Below, one piece after another: positions 1-9,320 of a DNA stretch of 36,651 nt. Within the stretch, counting starts at the first letter, position 1, and each line of letters begins with the position of its first letter. Under the pieces are notes generated by a model. The model did no database searches. It was not told the DNA's origin and saw nothing but the letters and a program-made list of their open reading frames with translations. The position numbers and the translations under genes are program-made. Source of the DNA: Paracoccaceae bacterium (lineage in GTDB: Bacteria > Pseudomonadota > Alphaproteobacteria > Rhodobacterales > Rhodobacteraceae); contig JASJDQ010000006.1 in assembly GCA_030065075.1 (NCBI GenBank), positions 1-36,651 of the forward strand, in the 5' to 3' direction.

Positions 1-18
1 GCCGCGGATTTCGCCTGA
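1..18 (+). CDS. atpA: Possible 3' end of ATP synthase alpha subunit gene (partial)
   Basis: The first 18 bases read in frame as A-A-D-F-A followed by a TGA stop at 16-18, 31 bases ahead of the gamma subunit start. In alphaproteobacterial F1 operons (atpHAGDC) the gene directly before atpG is atpA, so this stub is most simply the alpha-subunit C-terminus. Only five codons are visible, so the identity rests on operon order and not on recognisable sequence. Confidence 0.45.
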   Translation, partial: AADFA

Positions 19-49
19 GTTCAAGCTGACACCCGAAAGGATAGGGTAG

Positions 50-922
50 ATGCCCAACCTCAAGGATCTGAAAACAAGGATCGACTCGGTCAAATCGACC
101 CGGAAGATCACCCAGGCGATGCAGATGGTCGCAGCCGCCAAACTCCGCCGCGCGGAAGAGGCGGCGGGCGCCGCGCGCCCCTATGCCGAACAGTTCAACG
201 TCGTGATGGCGGGGCTGGCGAATTCGGTGGGCGAAGGCGGGCCGAAGCTGCTAGCGGGCACGGGGTCCGATCAGGTCCACCTCCTGGTGGTCATGACGTC
301 GGAGCGCGGCCTTTGCGGCGGTTTCAACACCAACATCGTGAAGCTGGCGCGGCAGCGTGCCAAGCAGTTGCTCGAACAGGGCAAGACCGTGAAGTTCCTG
401 ACGGTCGGCAAGAAGGGGCGCGAGCAACTGCGCCGCGACTATGCGGATCATCTGGTCGGTCACATCGACCTCACGGACGTCAAGAACGTCGGCTACACGA
501 ACGCACAGGACATCGCGTCCGACATTCTGGCCCGCTTCGATGCCGAGGAATTCGACGTCGCGACGATCTTCTTCGGCAAGTTCGAGAGCGTGATCAGCCA
601 GGTGCCGACCGCGATCCAGATCATTCCCGCGAGCTTCGAGGACGATGCGGAAGCTGAAGGCGCCTCGACCGTGTTCGACTATGAACCGGGCGAGGACGAG
701 ATCCTCCGCGAGCTTCTGCCGCGCGGTGTGGCAACGCAAATCTTCTCGGCGCTTCTGGAAAACGGCGCGTCGGAGCAGGGCGCGCGGATGAGCGCCATGG
801 ACAACGCGACCCGCAACGCGGGCGAGATGATCGAGAAACTGACGATCGAGTTCAACCGTACCCGTCAGGCGGTCATCACCAACGAACTTATCGAAATCAT
901 TTCGGGCGCCGAGGCGCTCTAA
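50..922 (+). CDS. atpG: F1 ATP synthase gamma subunit
   Basis: This 290-residue protein is the central rotor shaft of F1, which couples rotation of the membrane c-ring to conformational change in the beta subunits on the cytoplasmic side of the inner membrane. The N-terminus ([20 protein letters not shown] followed by [15 protein letters not shown]) is the typical gamma coiled-coil helix; the central [15 protein letters not shown] motif lies near residues 84-98; the C-terminal helix ends [13 protein letters not shown] and enters the alpha3beta3 cavity. Length matches the family. The start ATG has an AAAGGA-type ribosome site about ten bases upstream. The gene lies 18 bases ahead of atpD in the same operon. 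The Rossmann-like middle region carries an acidic insert (DDAEAEGAS, about residue 200) as in other alphaproteobacteria. Confidence 0.97.
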   Translation: MPNLKDLKTRIDSVKSTRKITQAMQMVAAAKLRRAEEAAGAARPYAEQFNVVMAGLANSVGEGGPKLLAGTGSDQVHLLVVMTSERGLCGGFNTNIVKLARQRAKQLLEQGKTVKFLTVGKKGREQLRRDYADHLVGHIDLTDVKNVGYTNAQDIASDILARFDAEEFDVATIFFGKFESVISQVPTAIQIIPASFEDDAEAEGASTVFDYEPGEDEILRELLPRGVATQIFSALLENGASEQGARMSAMDNATRNAGEMIEKLTIEFNRTRQAVITNELIEIISGAEAL

Positions 923-2365
<1,443 letters not shown>

Positions 2366-2368
2366 GCC

Positions 2369-2764
2369 ATGGCCGACACCATGCAATTCGATCTGGTCTC
2401 GCCCGAGCGCAAACTGGCGTCCGGGCAGGCCACATCCGTGATGATCCCCGGCGCTGACGGCGACATGACGGCAATGCCCGATCACGCGCCGGTCGTCGCC
2501 ACGCTTCGTCCCGGCATTCTGGTCGTCGAAATGGATGGCGCCACCCATGAATACGCCATCACCGGCGGCTTTGCGCAGATCACGGCCGAAGGAACCACAA
2601 TTCTGGCCGACGAAGCCCTGCCTAAGGCCGAAGTGTCGATGGACATGCTGGCCGATCGCATTGCCACGGCAGAGGCCGCTAAGGAAGGCGTTGAAGGCGC
2701 CCTCCTGGACGATGCGTCCAAGCGGCTAGCTGACCTGGAAGCCTTGCGCACCGCGTTGAGCTAA
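2369..2764 (+). CDS. atpC: F1 ATP synthase epsilon subunit
   Basis: This 131-residue protein is the small rotor subunit that links gamma to the c-ring and can inhibit ATP hydrolysis. The N-terminal beta sandwich begins [20 protein letters not shown] and includes the conserved [23 protein letters not shown] stretch (about 30-50); the C-terminal part (about 90-131) forms the two-helix region, slightly shorter than in E. coli, as is usual in alphaproteobacteria. The start lies 3 bases after the atpD stop, so translation is probably coupled. It is the last gene of the atp operon, with a strong terminator starting 21 bases after its stop. Confidence 0.96.
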   Translation: MADTMQFDLVSPERKLASGQATSVMIPGADGDMTAMPDHAPVVATLRPGILVVEMDGATHEYAITGGFAQITAEGTTILADEALPKAEVSMDMLADRIATAEAAKEGVEGALLDDASKRLADLEALRTALS

Positions 2765-2784
2765 GACCGAACGAGGCATCGTGC

Positions 2785-2818
2785 AAAGGCCCTTCGTCTC
2801 GAAGGGCCTTTTCCTTTT
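2785..2818 (+). terminator. Intrinsic terminator of the atp operon
   Basis: A perfect 12-bp stem (AAAGGCCCTTCG at 2785-2796 pairing with CGAAGGGCCTTT at 2800-2811) with a 3-base TCT loop is followed by a T-rich tail to 2818. It begins 20 bases beyond the atpC stop and separates the atp operon from the following gene. Confidence 0.92.
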
Positions 2819-2914
2819 GGCAACAGTGTGTTCCGGAAATACGGCGCCACAAAGTTGCCATAAACGGCTGCAAAATTTCCCGCGAAACCTTGCGCAACTG
2901 GGATCGCTGCCCCC

Positions 2915-3637
2915 ATGAACATGACCAAGACCTATGGCTTGATCGGCCTTTGCTTTCTGGGCGTTTTGGCCACGCTCGATTCCATTCTGGGTCTCGGTGG
3001 CAGTGCACTGATTGCCGACATCTGCCGCACCATTCTGGAGGATGAACCCGCCATGGGTGGCGGCATGGGCGACATGCGGATGGAGGTGAAACCTGCCCCC
3101 ATCATCGCCATCAGCCTGACGGCGACTTTTGCCGCAATCTTTGAACTGATGCGCGATCAGCAGAAGATCAGCGAGGGCCGATCCGAACCGGAACCGGCAG
3201 AACGTGCAGGCATCCTCTCGGCCATGCTTCTGGTTGCGCAGGCACGCGGCAAGACCACGCGTGAGGAAGTACAAGACATCTTTCGCATCGTCACAAGCCA
3301 CGAGTTGGAAGAGGAACTGGTCACGCTGTTCTTCGATCGGTTCAACGCGCTTACCCCCAAAGATCATCGGCAGGTTCGGCTCGACCCGCTGCCTACGTCG
3401 ATTGGCAAGCGACGAGCTCTGGCGGCGGCTCTTATGATTGGATGCGTCGGGCGATCCCCCGATAGCCAGGTCTCTGAACTGATTGAACAGATCGCTTTGG
3501 ACATCGACGCCGATGCGTCCGATATTGCTGCAGCACGTCATGCGCTCAGCGATTGGCAGAAAGACTATCGACCGCTCGAAGGTGTCTCACCCGTTTCGGT
3601 CTTGCGGCACCGCAACTTGGCGCTTCGCCCGGCCTAG
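2915..3637 (+). CDS. Two-helix membrane protein with a soluble helical C-terminal domain, unknown function
   Basis: A 240-residue protein that I do not recognise by name. Two hydrophobic segments are visible, at about residues 7-33 (GLIGLCFLGVLATLDSILGL) and 60-80 (PIIAISLTATFAAIFELM). A Gly/Met-rich loop lies between them (AMGGGMGDMRME). A helical soluble domain of about 150 residues follows; its acidic helices and D/E spacing faintly recall TerB-like domains, but this is a weak impression. It follows the atp terminator, so it likely has its own promoter in 2819-2914. Its stop overlaps head-on with the stop of the Sco gene on the other strand (both use the bases CTAG at 3634-3637). A longer antisense frame exists at 2726-3541 but lacks any family features, so this strand was chosen. 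Confidence 0.72.
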   Translation: MNMTKTYGLIGLCFLGVLATLDSILGLGGSALIADICRTILEDEPAMGGGMGDMRMEVKPAPIIAISLTATFAAIFELMRDQQKISEGRSEPEPAERAGILSAMLLVAQARGKTTREEVQDIFRIVTSHELEEELVTLFFDRFNALTPKDHRQVRLDPLPTSIGKRRALAAALMIGCVGRSPDSQVSELIEQIALDIDADASDIAAARHALSDWQKDYRPLEGVSPVSVLRHRNLALRPA

Positions 3638-4221
3638 GAACTGATCGCCGTCTTCAGTTTTTCGACGGCGCTGTCGATGTCTTCTTGATACATGATGCGC
3701 CCCGTGTACCGGCCTTGGTCGTCGAACAGCAGGACCGAGGCCGAGTGGTCCATTGTGTAGTCACCATCGTCCAGAGGTACCTTTGCGGCATAGATGCGGA
3801 ACGCCTTCAGTGCCTTGTTGACTTCTTCCTGCGTGCCGGTGACCCCCTGAACGCCATCCACCCAACCGACGTATTCGCCAAGGATGTCGGCCGTATCGCG
3901 CGCCGGATCGACGGTCACGAAATAGATGTTCATGTCGGCGGCGTCCGGGAACTCTTCCTGCCAGGTCAGGATATCACCCAACGTCGTCGGGCAGACGTCG
4001 GGGCAATGAGTGAAGCCGAAAAAGACAGCCGTGGGTGTTCCCTGCAGCGAGGCTTCCGTAAAGGCCTCGCCACTCGTTGTCTGTAGCGCATAATCGCCGC
4101 GGCCAAGTGTCTCCAGCACAGTCGCGCTTAGTCGGGGAGAGATGATCCCGACCCACGCCAATGCGGCCAGATTGATCGCGACAAGTCCCCAAAGCAGAAG
4201 ACGGAGTTTCTTCCCTGACAT
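3634..4221 (-). CDS. Sco/SenC family copper-binding assembly protein for cytochrome oxidase
   Basis: A 195-residue SCO1/SenC-type thioredoxin-fold protein anchored by an N-terminal membrane helix (about residues 8-28), with the domain in the periplasm. The copper site is complete: C73 and C77 in THCPDVCPTT and the distal H159 in TMDHSAS. The family delivers copper to, or reduces the cysteines of, the CuA centre of cytochrome c oxidase. The start ATG has an AAGGG ribosome site seven bases upstream. It lies 21 bases after the PCuAC gene on the same strand, and this Sco-PCuAC pair forms a standard copper relay. Which terminal oxidase it serves cannot be seen here. Confidence 0.93.
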   Translation of the reverse strand: MSGKKLRLLLWGLVAINLAALAWVGIISPRLSATVLETLGRGDYALQTTSGEAFTEASLQGTPTAVFFGFTHCPDVCPTTLGDILTWQEEFPDAADMNIYFVTVDPARDTADILGEYVGWVDGVQGVTGTQEEVNKALKAFRIYAAKVPLDDGDYTMDHSASVLLFDDQGRYTGRIMYQEDIDSAVEKLKTAISS

Positions 4222-4242
4222 GCGTTACCCTTTGATGCGCTC

Positions 4243-4779
4243 TCAGGAACCCTGGCCGCCGTGATCCATTGATTTCGCGCCTTTGCCCAGGATGCTGAAC
4301 GGAACGGTTACCGTCCCGGCATTCTGGAATTCCAGCGTGGCTTCCACCGTCTCGCCTTCGACCAGCGGTTCGTTCAACTTCATGAACATCAGATGGTAGC
4401 CGCCCGGCTTCAACTCAACCGTCTCGCCCGCTGGGATCACAAGGCCGTCAGCGAGTTGGCGCATCTTCATGGTATCGCCTTCCATGGCCATCTCATGAAC
4501 TTCGCCCTTGGCGGCGACCGGGGTGGACAGACCAACAAGCACGTCGTCCTCCCTGCCCATATTGGCGATCGTCAGAAAGGCACCGGCAACAGGCTGGTTC
4601 GGAAGCGTGGCACGCGCAAAAAGTCCTTTCAGCACCAGATCACCGACCCGGTGTTCTGCCATGTCCATCTTTTCCATGCTTGCCGATTTATCGCTGTCCT
4701 TCATGTCTCCCGCCAAGGCGAGCGGGGTGGTCGCGATCACTGCGGCGACGACGAATGACAGGGTGCGAAGGTGCTTCAT
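4243..4779 (-). CDS. Periplasmic copper chaperone PCuAC (DUF461 family)
   Basis: A 178-residue exported protein. The signal peptide is MKHLRTLSFVVAAVIATTPL followed by ALA. A Met/His/Asp-rich linker (residues 24-43) precedes a cupredoxin-like domain whose Cu(I) site is visible: H95-E-M97, M104/M106, and H129-L-M131, matching the H-x-M ... M ... H-x-M pattern of PCuAC. A second His-containing tail (MDHGG) ends the protein. The start was placed at 4779 because GAGGAAGTT directly precedes this ATG; the frame is open 13 codons further upstream. PCuAC hands Cu(I) to Sco or directly to CuA or CuB sites, which fits the sco gene 21 bases downstream. Confidence 0.9.
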   Translation of the reverse strand: MKHLRTLSFVVAAVIATTPLALAGDMKDSDKSASMEKMDMAEHRVGDLVLKGLFARATLPNQPVAGAFLTIANMGREDDVLVGLSTPVAAKGEVHEMAMEGDTMKMRQLADGLVIPAGETVELKPGGYHLMFMKLNEPLVEGETVEATLEFQNAGTVTVPFSILGKGAKSMDHGGQGS

Positions 4780-4867
4780 AACTTCCTCATTTCCGTGATT
4801 CGGGATTAAGGCAAGCATGCCAACAATCTTGGCAACTTTGTGTCTGTCGGATTGTCGCGCCCGGCGA

Positions 4868-5899
4868 CTACCTGCTGCGCACGGTGTCGATCATGAGTTG
4901 CACGTTATCCGGATCCGCATCCGGCGTGATCCCGTGACCCAGGTTGAAGATATGCGGGCCGTTCGAAAAAGCTTCGACGATGCGCCGCGTCTCCGACACC
5001 AAGGCGTCTCCGCCCGTGACCATATGGGATGACGCCAGGTTGCCCTGCACGCAGCCATCGACCTGCACGTGCTCGGCGGCCCAAGCCGCGTCCACCGAGT
5101 TGTCCAGTGCCACACAATCCGCACCTACGGCCTTCGCGAAGCCGATGTAGTTCTCTCCCGCCTCGCGCGGGAAAGCGATGACCGGGGTGTTGGGGTGCCG
5201 CTCTTTCAGAGCTGCAATGATGCGTTTAGCCGGGGCCAGCGCATAGTCGTGAAAGTCCTGCCCCTTGAGCGAACCCGCCCAGCTGTCAAAAAGCTTCACC
5301 ACCTCGGCGCCCGCATCGATCTGGGCAGAAAGATAGGTGATCGTCGCCTCGGTCAGCCGATCAATGATGGCTTCGAACAGCGCGCGGTTCTCGGCCTTAA
5401 GCGCATGGGCCGGGCCCTGATCCGGCGTCCCGCGCCCAGCGATCATATAGGTGGCGACCGTCCAGGGTGCACCTGCAAACCCAATCAACGTCGTCTCGTC
5501 CGGCAACTCGCGCGACAGGATGCGCACCGTCTCGTAAACAGGCGCGAGGTGGTCGTGGATGTCATCCGCGCCCTTGATCTTGGTGAAGTCTTCGGCAGTT
5601 TCGATGGTGGAAAGCCGAGGGCCCTCGCCGGTGACGAACCACAGATCACTGCCAAGCGCGTCCGGCACCAGTAAGATGTCGGCAAACAGGATCGCAGCAT
5701 CGAATCCATAGCGCCGGATGGGCTGCAAGGTGACCTCAGCGGCAAGGTCGGAGTTGTAGCAGAGGCTTAGGAAGTCCCCGGCTTCGGCTCGCGTCGCGCG
5801 GTACTCCGGCAGGTACCGCCCGGCCTGACGCATCATCCAGATCGGCGGCACATCCAGGGTCTCGCCCGCCAAGGCGCGCAGGATCGTCTTTTGGGGCAT
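4868..5899 (-). CDS. hemE: Uroporphyrinogen III decarboxylase
   Basis: This 343-residue cytosolic enzyme removes four carboxyl groups from uroporphyrinogen III to give coproporphyrinogen III. The N-terminal signature [16 protein letters not shown] (about residues 19-34) contains the conserved arginines, FADIL follows at about 72, the GFAGAPWT signature is near 140, and the C-terminal [15 protein letters not shown] motif carries the conserved His. Length is normal once the start is set at 5899, where GAGGAAGGACAG precedes ATG; 21 more in-frame codons upstream lack family homology. It is divergent from hemC across a 75-bp gap containing a TTGACA box (5951-5956, complement) usable as its -35. 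The copper chaperone genes follow 88 bases downstream on the same strand. Confidence 0.96.
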   Translation of the reverse strand: MPQKTILRALAGETLDVPPIWMMRQAGRYLPEYRATRAEAGDFLSLCYNSDLAAEVTLQPIRRYGFDAAILFADILLVPDALGSDLWFVTGEGPRLSTIETAEDFTKIKGADDIHDHLAPVYETVRILSRELPDETTLIGFAGAPWTVATYMIAGRGTPDQGPAHALKAENRALFEAIIDRLTEATITYLSAQIDAGAEVVKLFDSWAGSLKGQDFHDYALAPAKRIIAALKERHPNTPVIAFPREAGENYIGFAKAVGADCVALDNSVDAAWAAEHVQVDGCVQGNLASSHMVTGGDALVSETRRIVEAFSNGPHIFNLGHGITPDADPDNVQLMIDTVRSR

Positions 5900-5974
5900 C
5901 TGTCGTCCTTCCTCACCGTCGAAAACCGTCGTCCCAAGTAGACACTTCTTTGTCAACCGCATAGAACTAGCCCC

Positions 5975-6913
5975 ATGACTTTACGGCCTAATCCCGACAA
6001 TCCCTTTCGCATTGGCACCCGCGGTTCGCCGCTTGCACTGGCGCAAGCTCACGAGACCCGCGACCGGCTGTCTGTAGCCTTCGATCTGCCGGAAGCGGCC
6101 TTCGCAATCGTTGTCATCAAGACGACGGGTGACAAGGTGCTGGACCGGCCGCTGGGCGAGATTGGAGGCAAAGGGCTTTTCACCAAGGAGATCGAGGATG
6201 CGATGCTGGACGGCAGCATCGACATCGCCGTGCATTCGATGAAAGACATGCCCGTGGCGCAGCCCGACGGCCTTGTGATCGATTGCTGCCTCCCGCGAGA
6301 GGACGTGCGTGACGCGTTCCTGACACTGGACGGGAAGTCGCTCGGCGAATTGCCCGAAGGCACGGTCGTCGGCACCTCCAGCCTCAGGCGAAAGGCCCAA
6401 CTTTTGCACAAGCGTCCCGATCTGCAGATCGTCGAGTTCCGGGGCAATGTTCAAACCCGCCTGAAGAAGCTCGAAGACGGCGTTGCGACGGGCACGTTTC
6501 TTGCCATGGCGGGACTGCGTCGGTTGGGGCTGACTGACCTGCCGGTCTCGCCGATCGATGCAGAGGATATGCTGCCCGCTGTCGCCCAAGGCGCAATCGG
6601 GATCGAGCGGCGCGCTGACGACGAACGCGCCGCCGAGATGCTCGCCGCGATCTGCGACACACCGACCGTTCAACGGCTGTCTGCCGAACGAGCGTTTCTG
6701 GAAGCTCTGGATGGTTCTTGTCAAACACCCATCGCGGGTTTGGCGGAGCTGGATGGCGACCGCTTGACGCTTCGCGGAGAGATCCTGGCAACGGATGGAT
6801 CAGCTGCATTTGCTGACCACGACACTGGTTCCATCGAAGACGGACCCGAGATGGGCCGGTCCCTGGCCGCCCGACTGCTCAAGCGTGCCGGGCCGGGATT
6901 TCTGCACCACTGA
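5975..6913 (+). CDS. hemC: Hydroxymethylbilane synthase (porphobilinogen deaminase)
   Basis: This 312-residue enzyme polymerises four porphobilinogen molecules into hydroxymethylbilane. It has the N-terminal [15 protein letters not shown] motif (11-25), the catalytic Asp91 in VHSMKDMP, the substrate-binding TSSLRRKAQ stretch (134-142), [11 protein letters not shown] (155-165), and the dipyrromethane attachment Cys249 in [10 protein letters not shown]. All key residues are present. It is divergent from hemE, so two consecutive-pathway enzymes share an intergenic region of 75 bases. Translation begins only about 12 bases beyond a TAGAAC-like -10 box, so the transcript may have a very short leader; this is inference. 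Confidence 0.97.
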   Translation: MTLRPNPDNPFRIGTRGSPLALAQAHETRDRLSVAFDLPEAAFAIVVIKTTGDKVLDRPLGEIGGKGLFTKEIEDAMLDGSIDIAVHSMKDMPVAQPDGLVIDCCLPREDVRDAFLTLDGKSLGELPEGTVVGTSSLRRKAQLLHKRPDLQIVEFRGNVQTRLKKLEDGVATGTFLAMAGLRRLGLTDLPVSPIDAEDMLPAVAQGAIGIERRADDERAAEMLAAICDTPTVQRLSAERAFLEALDGSCQTPIAGLAELDGDRLTLRGEILATDGSAAFADHDTGSIEDGPEMGRSLAARLLKRAGPGFLHH

Positions 6914-6933
6914 CCACCGAATGATCTGAATTG

Positions 6934-7006
6934 CTGCATCGCAGAAAAATTACGCTGCGCAGAAAGCCTTTGATTTCATGACGTCTTCGCTTAAGCTGCA
7001 TCGCAG
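6934..7006 (+). promoter_or_regulatory. Candidate PhaR operator cluster and phaR promoter
   Basis: Three palindromes of the CTGC/GCAG type lie in the 116-bp hemC-phaR gap: CTGCATCGCAG at 6934-6944, CTGCGCAG at 6955-6962, and a second exact CTGCATCGCAG at 6996-7006, with a further CTGC half at 7013-7016. PhaR of Paracoccus denitrificans is reported to bind TGC-rich sites of the form CTGC-N3-4-GCAG, including its own promoter. A possible promoter is TTGATT (6970-6975), 16 bases, TAAGCT (6992-6997); the third site would overlap its -10 and start point, as expected for autorepression. The motif match is seen directly; occupancy by this PhaR is inferred. Confidence 0.75.
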
Positions 7007-7029
7007 AAATTGCTGCGAGGAGACAGCAA

Positions 7030-7584
7030 ATGGCCGATCCCTTGCTGATCAAACGCTATGCCAGTCGGCGGCTCTACAATACCGAGACATCGGATTACGT
7101 TACACTCGAAGACATTGCCGGTTTCATTCGCGACGGACGCGACGTGCAGATCGTCGATCTGAAATCTGGCGATGACCTGACGCGGCAGTATCTGCTGCAG
7201 ATCGTGGCGGAACACGAAAGCCGTGGCGAGAACGTTCTTCCGTTGGATGTGCTGACCGATCTGGTCCGCTCTTACACAACACAAGCCCAATCCGTCGTGC
7301 CCCAGTTTCTGGCCATGAGCTTCGAGATGCTGCGCGAAGGGCAGTCTAAAATGATGGAGAGCATGACCAACCCGATGTCGGCGATGCCGGGTTATGATGC
7401 CATGCGGGCACAACAAGAGGCTTTCCTCAAAGCCATGACCGGCGGTTTGGGCAACGGTTGGTCAGGCCCCTCCGCCGATGACAGCGATGACACTCCGGAC
7501 GACGGAACCGATTTGGCGGACATTCGAAAGCAACTCGAAGCGATGCAAGAGCAGCTTTCGAAGATGAGCGACAAGAAGAAGTAA
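7030..7584 (+). CDS. phaR: PhaR polyhydroxyalkanoate synthesis repressor
   Basis: A 184-residue regulator with the PHB/PHA accumulation regulator N-terminal domain: the signature IKRYASRRLYNTETSDYVTL lies at residues 7-26, followed by ADLKSGDDLT-like DNA-binding core (IVDLKSGDDLTRQYLLQIV, 41-59). A second helical segment (about 70-100, VLTDLVRSYTTQAQSVVPQF) is the polymer/phasin-related region. The C-terminus is acidic (SADDSDDTPDD) and ends in a short coiled coil. In this family PhaR represses phasin and its own gene and is released by binding polyhydroxybutyrate granules. The gene is solitary: no phaC, phaP or phaZ is in the window. CTGC/GCAG palindromes upstream (6934-7006) suggest self-regulation. 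Confidence 0.93.
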   Translation: MADPLLIKRYASRRLYNTETSDYVTLEDIAGFIRDGRDVQIVDLKSGDDLTRQYLLQIVAEHESRGENVLPLDVLTDLVRSYTTQAQSVVPQFLAMSFEMLREGQSKMMESMTNPMSAMPGYDAMRAQQEAFLKAMTGGLGNGWSGPSADDSDDTPDDGTDLADIRKQLEAMQEQLSKMSDKKK

Positions 7585-7598
7585 GGCGCGCCGCGCGT

Positions 7599-9233
7599 CT
7601 ATCTGAAGATCTGACGCACCGTATCGGCCATCAATTGCACCATGACCTGATCTGACATGTACCCGGTTTCCGGCATTTTTCGTGCTGCCTGATACCGACG
7701 TAGCGCGCGGCGCGTATCTTCGTCAAAAACACCGTCGACCGGTCCGGGTCGCAGCCCCAAACCCTTCAACCGCGCTTCGACCACCTGCTTGGTGCGCGGA
7801 GACAGCCCCATGGCTTCTTCCGCGCGTGCGGCATCGGCGAACCGTGCGTCGCGTTGCAGCGCGACAATGCGGGCCTGCGCCTCTTCCCGGAAGGCTCCAT
7901 TGGGAGAACTGACAAGATAGTCCTCGTAGGCCTGCGCCGTGTCCTGCTGTTTGGCCTCATCCCAAAGCTGCTGGTCAATCCGGCTAGCGCGGTTTCGCTT
8001 GCGCTCTTCGATGATTGCCAAACGTTCGTTGGCCAGTTCGGCGAAATTGCCATCCGGAAAGCGTTTGAGGTAGGCGCGCAACCCGGCTTCGTCACCAACG
8101 GCACCTGTTTGATCCCAATACTCCAGATCGCTCGCCAACTGTTCTTCGCGCCGCCTTTCGGCTTCTGCCTCCAACTCCGCTGCACGACGTTCGGCCTGCT
8201 CGTCCAATAGCGCAATCTGCTCCCGTGTCAGGTAACCGGTTACGTCAAAGCGCTCGCGTTCCTGCCAATTGGCAACGGCGGCTCGCGTGGCGCGCCCGAA
8301 AATGCCGTCGATGCCGCGGGTGTTGAAGCCCAGAAGCGAAAGGTCACGCTGAATGTCGCGCCGCGCGTCGCGGCTCAGATCAAGCGCTTGCTCGGTGCGT
8401 TCCGCACGTGCTTCGGGCGTGTCGGTCAAGGCGCGTATCCGATTTTCAGCCATCGCAACAAACTCGCCTTGCGGGTGCTTCTTGACGTAGTCCTGATATG
8501 CGCGCGCTGTGTTTGTGTTGCTTGCAATTCGCCAGTCCCGGATGTCTTCAATCCGGTTATCCCGTGTTTGCGGCGGAGCGGTGTTGCCGGGTGTGAAGAC
8601 CAGCGTGTCTGGCGCGAAACCATCAACGACTAGACCTAACCGACGGGAAGCTCCGACAAACGGGCGACCGGGCTGTGCGACATGATCCGTGACTGCCTTT
8701 GTCGCCGCACGCGGCTTTCCGATGATGACGGTCACGCCTTGGGGAATGTCAAAGTCCCATTTGCTGGCGCCGATCAAAGGACCGAAGCTCGGCGTCTCGC
8801 CTCTGGACGTTATCACAAGCACAGCTTTGCCGGGTGCTTGCGACAACACTGCCAGCACAGACGAAATAGAGAGCGCATTTCGGTCCAATGACGCAATTGA
8901 TGTTGTGGGAGTGCCCCTCGGCACAAAGTAGGTATCGGTCGGTGTGGACAAGAACCGACCGCTGAGAGCAACAATCAGGCGGTCTGCTTTGGGTGCCATT
9001 TGCTCGAGCTGCGCAAATGCCTCGCTCAATTGATCGCTGTCGGGCTCGCGCAATTCGGTTACATCCACACCTGCACGCTCAAGCGAATCGGCCGCGGTCA
9101 AGATACGTTCGCCGCGATCCACATCCGGCAGAGCATCGTAGTCGCTAATTCCGACCAACAACCCAATGGATTGCGCCCCGGCTGGTGCAATCAACACAAT
9201 CGAAAGCGCAATGGCGTAAGCAATCAGTCGCAT
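7599..9233 (-). CDS. Secreted pseudo-caspase with two peptidoglycan-binding domains
   Basis: A 544-residue exported protein (signal peptide about 1-20, ending APAGAQ). Residues 22-215 resemble the p20-like caspase/metacaspase fold (SIGLLVGISDYDALPDVDRG; PKADRLIVALSGRF; GKAVLVITSRGE), but the catalytic His position of the usual SGHG motif is R93 and the strand that normally ends in DACR reads VITSRGE; I find no cysteine anywhere in the protein, so it cannot be a cysteine protease. Three copies of a repeat of about 38 residues with the pattern W...Y..Y...P.G.F...A..RI lie at about 234-270, 373-408 and 424-459. Peptidoglycan_binding_1 domains are at about 293-343 (LLGFNTRGIDGIFGRATRAA) and 482-535 (LGLRPGPVDGVFDEDTRRAL). 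A charged helix (346-370) separates them. The ATG is preceded by GGGAGG. Function unknown; a periplasmic wall-associated scaffold is one guess. Confidence 0.85.
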   Translation of the reverse strand: MRLIAYAIALSIVLIAPAGAQSIGLLVGISDYDALPDVDRGERILTAADSLERAGVDVTELREPDSDQLSEAFAQLEQMAPKADRLIVALSGRFLSTPTDTYFVPRGTPTTSIASLDRNALSISSVLAVLSQAPGKAVLVITSRGETPSFGPLIGASKWDFDIPQGVTVIIGKPRAATKAVTDHVAQPGRPFVGASRRLGLVVDGFAPDTLVFTPGNTAPPQTRDNRIEDIRDWRIASNTNTARAYQDYVKKHPQGEFVAMAENRIRALTDTPEARAERTEQALDLSRDARRDIQRDLSLLGFNTRGIDGIFGRATRAAVANWQERERFDVTGYLTREQIALLDEQAERRAAELEAEAERRREEQLASDLEYWDQTGAVGDEAGLRAYLKRFPDGNFAELANERLAIIEERKRNRASRIDQQLWDEAKQQDTAQAYEDYLVSSPNGAFREEAQARIVALQRDARFADAARAEEAMGLSPRTKQVVEARLKGLGLRPGPVDGVFDEDTRRALRRYQAARKMPETGYMSDQVMVQLMADTVRQIFR

Positions 9234-9301
9234 CTCATCCTCCCAAGCAACCTCTCCAAGCCTAAGAGAGATTGGCTGGCCTCAAAAGGGGGAAGTTTCG
9301 C

Positions 9302-9317
9302 GTATTGACCGCAATAC
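9302..9317. repeat. Short inverted repeat between lpd and the pseudo-caspase gene
   Basis: GTATTG (9302-9307) and CAATAC (9312-9317) form a 6-bp inverted repeat with a 4-base centre, in the 87-bp gap just after the lpd stop and about 70 bases ahead of the pseudo-caspase start. It has no T-run, so it is not a convincing terminator; it may be an operator or chance. Confidence 0.3.
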
Positions 9318-9320
9318 TGG

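Noticed and set aside
2726-3541. 271-codon minus-strand frame opposite the orphan membrane protein
   Set aside because: It runs into the atp terminator and atpC, lacks signal or domain features, while the plus frame has clear membrane helices and a normal intergenic start.
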